Shown here one piece after another: positions 28,682 through 36,810 of a stretch of DNA of 64,000 nucleotides; position 1 is the stretch's first letter, and each line of letters starts with the position of its first letter. The stretch is from contig CAWFPR010000003.1 of the NCBI GenBank assembly GCA_963817635.1, positions 124,001-188,000 of the forward strand. Reading direction: 5' to 3'. The position numbers and the translations under genes are program-made. The DNA comes from CAWFPR01 sp963817635. Lineage in GTDB: Bacteria; Acidobacteriota; Vicinamibacteria; Vicinamibacterales; 2-12-FULL-66-21. The notes under the pieces were generated by a model. The model was given only the letters and a program-made list of their open reading frames with translations. It had not been told where the DNA came from and did not search any database.

Positions 28682-29333
28682 GGGCCGCCGCGACCTGTCG
28701 TCGCAGCCACTCGCACCACTGCGGGATGCCTTCACCGGTGGTGGCGGACGTCCGGAAGATCGTCAGCACGGGGTTGATGTCGAGCGCGTGCTTCTCGATC
28801 GTCTCGACCTTCGCGTTCACGTAGGGCAGCAGGTCGATCTTGTTGACGACGAGCACCGAGGCGCGCCGGAACATGGCGGGATACTTGAGCGGCTTGTCGT
28901 CCCCCTCGGTCGTGCTCAGCACGACGACCTTCACCGCCTCGCCGAGATCGTAGTTCGCGGGGCACACGAGATTGCCGACGTTCTCGACGACGAGCAGGTC
29001 GAGCGCGCCGAGATCCAGGCTGTCGAGCGCGTCGCGGACCAGCCGCGCCTCCAGGTGGCAGCCGCCGTTGGTCACGATCTGCACGGCCGGGACGCCGTAG
29101 CGCGCGACGCGCTGCGCATCGAAATCGGTCTGCACGTCCCCTTCGACGACCCCGATGCGCATCTCGCCGCGCAGCGTCTCGATGGTCCGCTCGAGCAGCG
29201 TCGTCTTTCCCGCGCCCGGCGAGCTGACGATGTTGAACACGAACAGCCTGCGGTCGCGGAAGCGCGCGCGATTCGCCTCGGCGATCTCGTCGTTCTTCTC
29301 GAGGACCTTCCGCTCGATGGTGATGATGCTCAT
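28674..29333 (-). CDS. hypB: Hydrogenase nickel-incorporation GTPase HypB
   Basis: SIMIBI-class GTPase that drives nickel insertion with HypA, 219 residues. P-loop SSPGAGKTTLLE, switch region VEGDVQTDFDAQRV, metal-site Cys/His in NGGCHLEA and NLVCPANYDLGE, and NKIDLL for guanine recognition. It lacks the His-rich N-terminal extension of nickel-storing HypB proteins, so it probably does not store nickel. The ATG at 29333 overlaps the hypA stop by four bases. Confidence 0.97.
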   Translation of the reverse strand: MSIITIERKVLEKNDEIAEANRARFRDRRLFVFNIVSSPGAGKTTLLERTIETLRGEMRIGVVEGDVQTDFDAQRVARYGVPAVQIVTNGGCHLEARLVRDALDSLDLGALDLLVVENVGNLVCPANYDLGEAVKVVVLSTTEGDDKPLKYPAMFRRASVLVVNKIDLLPYVNAKVETIEKHALDINPVLTIFRTSATTGEGIPQWCEWLRRQVAAARA

Positions 29334-29692
29334 GTGGTTTCAGGCTCGGCGTCGGCGAGTTCGACGGAGGTGACCTGCAGTTCGTCGCCGGACACCAGTC
29401 GTATGCGGGACGCGCCGCAGTGCGGGCAGCGAAACACCAGCCCGTCGATGTCGAACTCGCGCGTGCAATCGCCGCACGTCGCGCGCGTCGGGACGCGCTC
29501 GATCGACAGCGTCGCGCCGCCGTATACCGTCCCCGCGACGATCGCGCTGAAACAGAAGTCGAGCGAGTCCGCCACGACGCCCGACAGCGTGCCGAGCCGC
29601 ACGGTGACGGCGCGCACGTACGGCGCCTGGTCCTGCGGCACGTGCTGCCGGACCAGCTCGAGAATGCCTTGCGCGACGCCCAGCTCGTGCAT
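29330..29692 (-). CDS. hypA: Hydrogenase/urease nickel metallochaperone HypA
   Basis: Delivers nickel to the hydrogenase large subunit with HypB, 120 residues. It begins MHEL, with His2 the nickel ligand, and has the zinc ribbon built from CGDC and CPHC around residues 73-94. First gene of the operon hypA-B-F-C-D-E, all joined by overlaps of 4-8 bases or gaps under 20. Upstream 200 bases hold no gene; CTAG-containing inverted repeats occur at 29740-29760 but I see no clear promoter. Confidence 0.97.
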   Translation of the reverse strand: MHELGVAQGILELVRQHVPQDQAPYVRAVTVRLGTLSGVVADSLDFCFSAIVAGTVYGGATLSIERVPTRATCGDCTREFDIDGLVFRCPHCGASRIRLVSGDELQVTSVELADAEPETT

Positions 29693-29910
29693 GTGGACGG
29701 GGGATCCTGGCTAGTGGCGACCCCGCGCGGTCGTGTACCGCTAGTACCGCTAGACTAGCACGCGGGAGAAACGCCACGGCGGCTGGTTTCATGAGGAAGT
29801 CCGACAGGTACGTCGCGGTCATCGGTCTGGGGTCTCAACCGGACGTTCGCCGCCAGCGCGCCGTTCCGGGCCATCGTAACGACCGCGGACTGCGCTTCAC
29901 CCGATTGCCC

Positions 29911-31479
29911 CTACCGCGGCCCCGCCCGCGGCGTCCAGGTCCGGCAGCCAGATCCAGCCTTCGCCTCCGAGAATCGTTCCTCGATCCTCTTGATCGCCGG
30001 AAGTGGTAACGGCATGGCACCGCCGTCGATCGAGCACGCGATCACCACCGCCGCCGCGGACGCCTCCGCCGTAAACGACGCGTACTCGAACGGGCGCACG
30101 ACCGCGCTCGAGTAGAACCATGTGTGGCGCGTCACGTGGGGGACATCGTACGCGTACAGCCAACCGGCGCCGTTCGGCAGGAACAACACCGGACCCGACG
30201 CCGCAACGGTGTCGAGAAACGCCAACTGCGACACCACCGCCGGCGATACGTACAGCGTGAAGCCGCGCGGTACCGTTACCGGGACGACATCCGCCGGTGG
30301 ATGGTGAACGAGTGAAGACACCAGCGGCCAGATCGCTGGCGCGAAGAGCGCCAGCGCGAAAAATCTGACCCGCGTGCCCGACCACGCCAGCGTCACGGCA
30401 GCGCCCGGCACCAGCATCCAGGCGAACTGCCGGAAATGATGTTCGTGGCGGAAGTAGGCGAACGACCCCAAAACGAAGAACACGAGGAGCACGAACGCTC
30501 CGCCGGCCGCATTCCAGGACGCCGTCCTCGCGCCGGCCGGCCTCGTTGTCCACCGCGCAAGCCCGGTCAGTCCAACGCAAAGAGCCGTCGCAGGCAGGAC
30601 ATATATGGTCGCGGCCATCTTCCAGCCCGCCCACGTCGGCCATCGTGGCGCGCCGCTCGCTTGACTCGCTTGCCACATCTGAAGCGGCCATAGGAACTCC
30701 TGCGCATACTGGCGCGGGAACATGGCGAACGCCCACGCCGCCCAGGCGGCCTCGGACATCAGGAACCCGACGAGCACCAGCGCGCTCGATCGCACGACCA
30801 CCTGGTCGGGCCACCAGGATTCGCGGCGAAGCGATGCGGCCTGATCGACGACGATCACTGCGGCCACGGCTATCGGCCCGCTGCCGAAGCGAATACCCTG
30901 GCAGAAACCGAGGACCACACCCATCATCAGGCTGGTTCGCACGGTCCGAGTGCGCGGGGAGCTCCACAGCAAGGCCGCGCCGAGCAGGCACAAACGCTCG
31001 AGCGGCATGTAGATCGACGACGTGTAACCCCCGATATTCGCCCCCGGAAGCGGCATCGTCGCCAGGACGCCGATGGCGACGGTCGCCAGTGCGGTGAGTG
31101 TGTCTGCAGAGCGGCCGACCAGCCACACGACCATTCCGGCCGAAATTGCCGCGAGCGCGGCCATCACCCCGAGGTAGACCAGCGGTGTGTTGCCAAGCCA
31201 TTGCGTCACGCCCGCATACAACTCGATCGACACGGGGCCGTACGGAAAGGCCACCCCGGTGAAGAGCGAGACCCCTTGGTGCAGGGCATCGGCCACGAAC
31301 AGATTAGCCGCCTGGTCCGAGAAGAGAAACGCTGCGCCGCGCGTCAAGTCCGGGCGCACCCAAAGAAGAGCACCGCTGACCGCAAGTGAGACGATCGTCG
31401 CGAGGATCGCGAGGTGGGCACGCAATGTCGCGTCACCGTCGCGAGCCAAAAGGCCACCCTTGCGGTGAGAGACTGACAT
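29911..31479 (-). CDS. GT-C-like polytopic membrane protein
   Basis: Predicted inner-membrane protein of about 522 residues with ten or more hydrophobic segments. The layout is that of GT-C glycosyltransferases of the ArnT/GT39 type: a first helix (LAILATIVSLAVSGALLWV), then an outer loop with acidic residues and the FSDQAANLFVADALHQG / FPYGPVSIELYAG pattern, then packed helices and a C-terminal soluble region (from about 30330 downward). Such enzymes move sugars from polyprenyl phosphates to lipids or proteins; the acceptor is unknown. I favour the ATG at 31479, or 31488, both inside the end of the upstream gene, so they overlap by about 50 bases. No clear Shine-Dalgarno is visible. Confidence 0.7.
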   Translation of the reverse strand: MSVSHRKGGLLARDGDATLRAHLAILATIVSLAVSGALLWVRPDLTRGAAFLFSDQAANLFVADALHQGVSLFTGVAFPYGPVSIELYAGVTQWLGNTPLVYLGVMAALAAISAGMVVWLVGRSADTLTALATVAIGVLATMPLPGANIGGYTSSIYMPLERLCLLGAALLWSSPRTRTVRTSLMMGVVLGFCQGIRFGSGPIAVAAVIVVDQAASLRRESWWPDQVVVRSSALVLVGFLMSEAAWAAWAFAMFPRQYAQEFLWPLQMWQASQASGAPRWPTWAGWKMAATIYVLPATALCVGLTGLARWTTRPAGARTASWNAAGGAFVLLVFFVLGSFAYFRHEHHFRQFAWMLVPGAAVTLAWSGTRVRFFALALFAPAIWPLVSSLVHHPPADVVPVTVPRGFTLYVSPAVVSQLAFLDTVAASGPVLFLPNGAGWLYAYDVPHVTRHTWFYSSAVVRPFEYASFTAEASAAAVVIACSIDGGAMPLPLPAIKRIEERFSEAKAGSGCRTWTPRAGPR

Positions 31480-32926
31480 AGCGGCCATTGTCGGGATCGT
31501 ACGCAAGTATGTCGGTGTCGGCTTGGTGTCTGGACCACCATCGCTCACCGGCAACAGCGGCGTACACCTCCGCGTACCTGCACGAAGAGGGCGATAGGTG
31601 GACGAGCCGGCAGTCCAGGGCCCTGCCGGCCTCCACCGCCGCGACCCAACGATCGAGCGCAGCGGCCGGGCGCGTTCCCGCCTCAAACCAGGCACCGATT
31701 TCGCCCGGCGGACCCATGTGAACACTGCGGCCGTTGGGAACGACTGCCAGGGCATGATGGAGAAGAAGCAGCGACAGTGCCCCGACCTGTACTCGGGGCA
31801 ACCAGGCTCGCGGCTGCGCTCCCCATCCGTTGAGAGCCAGGCGCCAGGCGGCAGCGTACAGCCCATAGAAGACGGCCACACACACTGTCGCGCGCCGCAG
31901 ACCGGGGGGCCCAGCCGTGACGCTCGATACCAGCGCGGCGCAGGCAGCAACGGCAAGCGAAGAAACCACCAGGATTCGCGACCGCCGGTCGGTCCGGCAC
32001 ATCGCGGGGATCATGGCGACAACGGTTGCGGCGGCGATCCAGCCCAGGACGCCAGATAGATCGGGGCGAGGCACCCAGAAGTAATAGCTCGAGCCCGACA
32101 CACCGACATCCCACCCGATCCGGCCGGCGTTCGAGAGGAGGATCGAGGGGGAGCCGACCAGTCCCGTTCCTCCGCCCCTGAAGGCACCAGATCCGGTCAC
32201 CGGATCGTGAACCCACGTGGCGGCATTGTGTAGCCACGCGAGGATCCCCACGAGCGGCAGCATCCCACCGACCAGCATCACCGCAACTTCAACATGACGG
32301 CCGACGCCTCGAACGCCCGCGCGCCGCCCTGCATACACGAGCACCCACAACGGCAGATAGAAAACGCACACTGGCCACATCAGGCAGGCCAGGATCACGG
32401 AAAATCCCGTAGTCGCGTGCGTCACCACGCGCACCCACGCGCGCCTGTCGGCTGTGTGCAGGAGAAGCCAGAAGAGGATCGGGACCCATTGCAGGTCGAT
32501 CCCGTAAGTCGTGCTCAAGCTGTTGAACGCAAGCAGCGCCGGCGAGAGCCCGATCACGGCAAGGGGCACGATGGCCCGGCGCACGCCCACATAGCGGACG
32601 AGCAGGTGCCCCGCGCATCCCAGGCTCAACACGTGAAGGCCGACGCGAACCGCTTTGGCGAGCGTGAATGAGAACCCGAACGCACTGTAGCCGGCCGCGA
32701 GCAACGCGTACCACCCGACGTTGCTGGAGACGCCATCGTACACAAGGTGATGCGCGATCCAGAACGGATTGCGTACCGACTCGGCAAGTTCCTCGTAGAG
32801 AACGTGGTCCAAGGCGAGGATCGAGTACCAGGCCTGGCAGAGAACGAGCAGGGACACGAGGGCAACCGGGGCCACGACCCCGGCCAGCGACGGGCGAAGC
32901 CTACCCGCAGGCGGCAACGGGGACAT
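31433..32926 (-). CDS. GT-C-like polytopic membrane protein
   Basis: Integral membrane protein of about 497 residues, with many hydrophobic helices (for example VVAPVALVSLLVLCQAWYSI and AIVPLAVIGLSPALLAF) and a soluble C-terminal 90 residues. Helix 1 is followed by an outer loop with acidic residues (ALDHVLYEELAESV), as in GT-C transferases. Two paralogous-looking membrane genes in tandem with an overlap suggest a small surface-glycan unit. The start ATG at 32926 (MSPLPPAGRL) is placed just before the first helix; the frame is open to 33094. Function beyond the fold class is not readable. Confidence 0.7.
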   Translation of the reverse strand: MSPLPPAGRLRPSLAGVVAPVALVSLLVLCQAWYSILALDHVLYEELAESVRNPFWIAHHLVYDGVSSNVGWYALLAAGYSAFGFSFTLAKAVRVGLHVLSLGCAGHLLVRYVGVRRAIVPLAVIGLSPALLAFNSLSTTYGIDLQWVPILFWLLLHTADRRAWVRVVTHATTGFSVILACLMWPVCVFYLPLWVLVYAGRRAGVRGVGRHVEVAVMLVGGMLPLVGILAWLHNAATWVHDPVTGSGAFRGGGTGLVGSPSILLSNAGRIGWDVGVSGSSYYFWVPRPDLSGVLGWIAAATVVAMIPAMCRTDRRSRILVVSSLAVAACAALVSSVTAGPPGLRRATVCVAVFYGLYAAAWRLALNGWGAQPRAWLPRVQVGALSLLLLHHALAVVPNGRSVHMGPPGEIGAWFEAGTRPAAALDRWVAAVEAGRALDCRLVHLSPSSCRYAEVYAAVAGERWWSRHQADTDILAYDPDNGRYVSLSPQGWPFGSRR

Positions 32927-33187
32927 CGTCACGCATGATTGAAGTGCAAACACAATAGCGGGAACCCCTGGGGATAGCAATGAACCGGCGTTGGAATGGT
33001 CCTCGTCGGCCCCTCTCGCTTCCGCATCGGGCTGGCGCAAGCTGACCGCCAGCTCGACGCGCTTCGGCCAACCACCGCAAGCTACCCTGCCCATCCGACC
33101 TGAATCCGACCTGTCGTCCGTTCAGGCCAGACGGCGCTACAATCAGCCGTGTCTTCTGCTTCTTCGTGGCCTCGGGGAGTCTTCCAC

Positions 33188-34393
33188 ATGAGACGAAATG
33201 CGTTTGCCTTCGTTGTCCTCGGCACGCTCTTGACGTCCGCGGGACTCGCGTTCCAGGCCGGTACTGACGGGCCGTACAACGTCCTCAAGACCGCCAGGGT
33301 GGGCGGTGAGGGCGGCACGGACTACATCTACGCGGACCCGGCCGGCCGGCGCCTGTACATCACGCGCGGCGCGACGCAGGCGCAGCCCGCGACCGAAACG
33401 CGCCCGGCGGTGCCGGCCTTCGAAAAGCGACTGACCATCTTCGATCTCGACACGCTCGAACCAGCGGGAACGATCCAGGACGTTGGCGGCAATGGCGCGA
33501 CGGTGTGCCCGAAGACGGGCCACGGCTTCACGAGCGACCATCCCCAGCCCTCGATGTTCGACGTCAAGACCATGAAGCTGATCAAGACGATCGAAGCGCC
33601 GCAGGGATTCAGAGCCGACGGGATCTACTGCGACACCTCCAATGACCGCGTCTATATCGGCAGCCATCCGACCAAGAGCTTGATCGTGGTGGATGCCAGG
33701 GACGGGACGGTGCTCGGCAACGTCGATCTCGGCGGCACGCCGGAGCAGACGGTCGCCGACGGCAAGGGCACGGTTTACCAGGTCCTGCAGGACCGGCCCG
33801 GCGGCGTGGCGGTGATCGACGTCAAGACGATGAAGGTCAAGACGACCTATCCGTTCGGCGACAACGGCGGGTGCAACGGGCTCGCGATCGATGTGAAGAA
33901 CCAGATCCTGTTCGCCGCGTGCAGCGCTGTCGGCCCGGCCCCGGCGCGGGGAACGCCCGGACAGCAGGCGCCGACCGGACCGCCGCCTCCGCCCGACCCC
34001 AACGCCAAGCCGCCGCAGACGTTGGTCATCCTGAGCGCGAAAGATGGAAGGATCCTCGAGAGGCTGCCGCTCGCCGGCAACTCAGACGGCGCGGCGTTCA
34101 ACCCGGCGACAAGGGAAGCGTTCATCACGCAAGGCAACGGCACGATGACCATCGTCAAGGAAAAGAGCCCGACGAGTTTCGAGGTCGAACAAAACCTGAA
34201 GACCTGGCCGTCGAACGGCGCGCGCACGATCGCGTTCGACAGCAAGACGGGCCACCTCTTCGCGATGGCCTCGGAGCCCGCGCCGCCACCGCCGCCTCCA
34301 CCGGCGGGCACCCCGCCGCCGGCCGGGGGCCGGGGCCGCGGCCCCGGCGCGATTCCGGGTTCCTTCACGATCATCATGGTGGGCATCAAGTAG
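33188..34393 (+). CDS. Secreted YncE/NHL-like beta-propeller protein
   Basis: Exported beta-propeller of 401 residues. A signal peptide (MRRNAFAFVVLGTLLTSAGLAFQ) precedes blades of the YVTN/YncE kind (YIYADPAGRRLYITRG, VYIGSHPTKSLIVVDARDG, VAVIDVKTMKVKTTYPFG). Two low-complexity Pro-rich loops occur, near 33965-34015 and 34280-34330, the latter followed by a Gly/Arg-rich stretch. Binding or scaffold roles are typical for such proteins; no catalytic motif is visible. The ATG at 33188 has GGGGAG eight bases upstream. A hairpin lies just past the stop. Confidence 0.82.
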   Translation: MRRNAFAFVVLGTLLTSAGLAFQAGTDGPYNVLKTARVGGEGGTDYIYADPAGRRLYITRGATQAQPATETRPAVPAFEKRLTIFDLDTLEPAGTIQDVGGNGATVCPKTGHGFTSDHPQPSMFDVKTMKLIKTIEAPQGFRADGIYCDTSNDRVYIGSHPTKSLIVVDARDGTVLGNVDLGGTPEQTVADGKGTVYQVLQDRPGGVAVIDVKTMKVKTTYPFGDNGGCNGLAIDVKNQILFAACSAVGPAPARGTPGQQAPTGPPPPPDPNAKPPQTLVILSAKDGRILERLPLAGNSDGAAFNPATREAFITQGNGTMTIVKEKSPTSFEVEQNLKTWPSNGARTIAFDSKTGHLFAMASEPAPPPPPPPAGTPPPAGGRGRGPGAIPGSFTIIMVGIK

Positions 34394-34415
34394 ACAGGGC
34401 GATCCTCCGGATGGC

Positions 34416-34446
34416 GGCGCCGGGCGTCTTCCAAGACCCCGGCGCC
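34416..34446 (+). terminator. GC-rich hairpin after the propeller gene
   Basis: GGCGCCGGG (34416-34424) pairs with CCCGGCGCC (34438-34446), and the inner TCTT/AAGA extends the stem. It lies 23 bases past the stop at 34393. There is no T-run, so termination is only suggested. Confidence 0.4.
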
Positions 34447-34735
34447 AATGCTCTCTATCGTCACGATCGACGAACCGATCAGGGCCCGCGACCACGGTGT
34501 TGACGGTCGGTTCGTCCAGGCGATGCGCGGCCATGGGGGCCGCGTGCGGGATCGGCGCGGGTCGCGATCGCGACCGAGTATCGACGAACTCGTCCGTCTC
34601 CGCGACCGCGGCGGCGAAACCACTACGCCCGGCCGTCTCGGTACGACCCCACCGCCGCGCCAGTGAACCAGTGAGCGCCGCTACCGGCGACGGGGACAGC
34701 TCCAGCAGGCTGACAACCGAATGTGCGCTGACACG
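34447..34735. other. No gene seen
   Basis: About 290 bases with no convincing coding sequence on either strand. Short frames are Arg-rich shadows without start signals. It is bounded by hairpins on both sides. Confidence 0.5.
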
Positions 34736-34769
34736 CAAAGAAGGCGGCGCGCATCGAAGCGCCGCCCTT
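34736..34769 (-). terminator. Hairpin downstream of PEP-CTERM remnant
   Basis: On the minus strand AAGGGCGGCGC pairs with GCGCCGCCTT (34741-34769) and is followed by CTTTG. It lies 27 bases past the PEP-CTERM stop, in the expected place for its terminator. One bulged base; the T-run is weak. Confidence 0.5.
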
Positions 34770-34795
34770 GCGTGATCTCGATGGCGAGGGTGTGC

Positions 34796-34960
34796 TTACG
34801 TCCGCCCCTTCAGCCGCCGCGCGCCTGCCGCCGCCAGGCCGGTGCCGAGCAGCAGCAGCGTGGCGGGTTCTGGCAACCCCGGGCATGACCGTGCCCGGTA
34901 AGAGCACCACGACTGCTGCGCCGACGTCGTTGAGGCATCGGCGAAGAAGGCTTGAACCAC
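34796..34960 (-). pseudogene. PEP-CTERM sorting-domain protein remnant
   Basis: A 54-codon frame ends in LPEPATLLLLGTGLAAAGAR followed by RLKGRT. This is the full PEP-CTERM tripartite tail: PEP motif, a hydrophobic helix of about 14 residues and a basic end. Such tails target exported proteins for processing by exosortase. Only about 28 residues precede the motif and there is no signal peptide in this frame. Upstream open stretches in the other two frames (to 34970 and 35082) may be its displaced 5' part. Either a frameshifted small exported protein or a truncated gene. No exosortase gene is in the window. Confidence 0.6.
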
Positions 34961-35151
34961 ATCTCGTCACTATTCAGTCTCCTGGCTGCACGTAGGGCCG
35001 AATGCGCTAACGGTTTATTTCCGCCTGGAAGCAAGTATGTGTCCAGCGTCAGCTGGCCTCGAACGAGACGGCTGGCCAACAAGTCCGCCCGCCGGGCTGA
35101 GTGCCGGGTGCTCGGCCCGGGCGCTCAGCATTGTCAATGCGGGCCGGCTAA

Positions 35152-36108
35152 CTAGGTCCGCCCCCCGACGATGAACCCTGGCGCCAGCGCGACGCCGATG
35201 AGCGTTACCGGCAGGATCTGCTGCGCCTGGATGAGGATGGCCACGGCGATGGCCTGGTTCCCGTTGAGCCCGAAGGCCACCGCCGTCGCCGCATAGACTG
35301 CCTGGAACAGCCCGACGTTGCCGGGCGTCGCCCGCACGGCGAAGCCGAGGTTGACGGCCAGCAGCGCGGCGGTCGTCTGCGCCGTCGTGATCGGGAAATG
35401 AGCAGCCTGCGCGGTCACCTGGTAGGTGGCGACCTGCAATCCCCACGCGGTGATGCTCAGCAGGAGCGCCGCGGCGAAGCGCGGGGCGCTCGACAGGGCG
35501 CCGAGCGTCTGCACGAATCTCGAGAGATAGGCCCCGAGCCGGCCACGCCAGCTCGCTGGCGTGGGGCCGGCCACCGTGTCCTCAGCGTGGGGGCGACCGA
35601 GCAGCCACCAGAGCAGCGCCAGCAACAGCGCCAGGATCGCGATCGCGAAGGGCTTGACGCGCGCCAGGTTGGCCGGCAAGTCCAGAAGCGTCACGGCCCC
35701 GGACACCAGCACCACGTACCCCACCAGGTCGAACAGCCGCTCCAGGGCGAGCGTCGCCAGCACCCGGGCACTTGGAGCGTGTGCCGCCTTGGCGACGAGC
35801 ACCACGCGCGCCGCATCGCCGCCGTTGGCCACGAGCAGGTTGTTGAGTCCGGCGCCGGTGAACGTCGCGCGGACGGCAAGCCGCAGCGACGTCGCGCCGA
35901 TCGGGCGCAGGAACACCCACCAGCGGACCGCCTTGACGACGATCGAGGCGAGGTTCAGTGCCACAGCGACGAGGAGGATTGAAGGCGATGCGGCCCCCAG
36001 CGTCGCCCACGTGTCGCGCCAGTTCACCCGCCGCGCGAACAGCACCAGCAGCACGAGAACGCCCGTGGTGAAGCCGTAGCGGAGGGCGCGCGAGACGGCG
36101 TACCTCAT
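35152..36108 (-). CDS. LPG-synthase-TM / YbhN-like (UPF0104) membrane protein
   Basis: Integral membrane protein, 318 residues and about eight helices, of the lysylphosphatidylglycerol synthase transmembrane-region (flippase-like) family. Typical segments: LVAVALNLASIVVKAVRWW, GAGLNNLLVANGGDAARV, ALERLFDLVGYVVLV and NLGFAVRATPGNVGLFQAVY. Members are often encoded beside glycosyltransferases for glycolipids and are thought to move or sense lipid intermediates. It follows the deacetylase gene by 12 bases and is the third gene of a GT4 - deacetylase - transporter run. Confidence 0.87.
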   Translation of the reverse strand: MRYAVSRALRYGFTTGVLVLLVLFARRVNWRDTWATLGAASPSILLVAVALNLASIVVKAVRWWVFLRPIGATSLRLAVRATFTGAGLNNLLVANGGDAARVVLVAKAAHAPSARVLATLALERLFDLVGYVVLVSGAVTLLDLPANLARVKPFAIAILALLLALLWWLLGRPHAEDTVAGPTPASWRGRLGAYLSRFVQTLGALSSAPRFAAALLLSITAWGLQVATYQVTAQAAHFPITTAQTTAALLAVNLGFAVRATPGNVGLFQAVYAATAVAFGLNGNQAIAVAILIQAQQILPVTLIGVALAPGFIVGGRT

Positions 36109-36120
36109 GCGCGTGGCCCG

Positions 36121-36810
36121 TCAGTCCGGCAGCGTGACGAAGCGCAGTCCCCGCCCCCGGAGCCCGTCGATGATCCCGGGAAGCGCCTCGGCCGTCTGCA
36201 GCCGGTCCGCCCCGGCATCGTATCCGTCACCGTCGTGCATCAGGAGAATCGAGCAGGCGCGCATGCCGGTCAGGGCGCGGCGCGCGATCTCGCCGGCGCC
36301 AGGCCGCGCCGAATCCCACACCCCGAGTGTCCACCCGACGGTCCGCTGCCCGAGCGATGCCGCGATCGGCGTGACCCACGGGTTGCGGAACCCGTGCGGC
36401 GCGCGGAAATGCCGCGGCCGCACGCCGCCGCTCGCGCGCACGATGGCGTCGGTCCCGCGCGTCAGGTCGTCGCGCACGTAGGCCGGGGTCCGGTAGTGCA
36501 GCTTCCGATGCCAGTAGCCGTGATTGCCGAGCTGGTGCCCCGCTTCTGCCATCCGCCGCACCAGGTCCGGCCATCGCTCGGCATGACGGCCGAGGACGAA
36601 GAAGGTTGCGTGAACCTGCTCCCGCTCCAGCACGTCGAGGATAAGGGGCGTCGCGCGCGGATTCGGGCCGTCGTCGAACGTCAGACTGACGGTCGGTTCG
36701 TCGCCTGGCAGCCGGCCGAGCGCGCGTCCGAAGATCCAGCTGTTGCGGTGCCACGTGCCGTGGGCCGCGAGACCGGCCGCCGCGAGACCGGCGACGACCG
36801 CTTCGATCAT
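36121..36810 (-). CDS. Polysaccharide deacetylase (NodB homology), membrane-anchored
   Basis: Metal-dependent carbohydrate esterase 4-type N-deacetylase, 229 residues. An N-terminal hydrophobic stretch (AVVAGLAAAGLAAHG) acts as anchor or signal. Motif 1 SLTFDDGPNP holds the base and metal Asp; motif 2 GNHGYWH gives the two metal histidines; motif 3 HFRAPHGFRNP, and motif 5 ILLMHDGDG carries the catalytic His. The start ATG at 36810 overlaps the GT4 stop (ATGA), so the pair is coupled. It probably deacetylates an amino sugar added by that glycosyltransferase, as in glycolipid biosynthesis; the substrate is inferred. Confidence 0.92.
   Translation of the reverse strand: MIEAVVAGLAAAGLAAHGTWHRNSWIFGRALGRLPGDEPTVSLTFDDGPNPRATPLILDVLEREQVHATFFVLGRHAERWPDLVRRMAEAGHQLGNHGYWHRKLHYRTPAYVRDDLTRGTDAIVRASGGVRPRHFRAPHGFRNPWVTPIAASLGQRTVGWTLGVWDSARPGAGEIARRALTGMRACSILLMHDGDGYDAGADRLQTAEALPGIIDGLRGRGLRFVTLPD

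Noticed and set aside
26216..28777. An 853-codon plus-strand frame opposite hypF
   Set aside because: Antisense shadow; hypF motifs are complete on the other strand.
36770..36800. A tandem repeat (GCCGCGAGACCGG twice)
   Set aside because: It encodes the Ala/Gly-rich membrane anchor of the deacetylase, so ordinary low complexity explains it.
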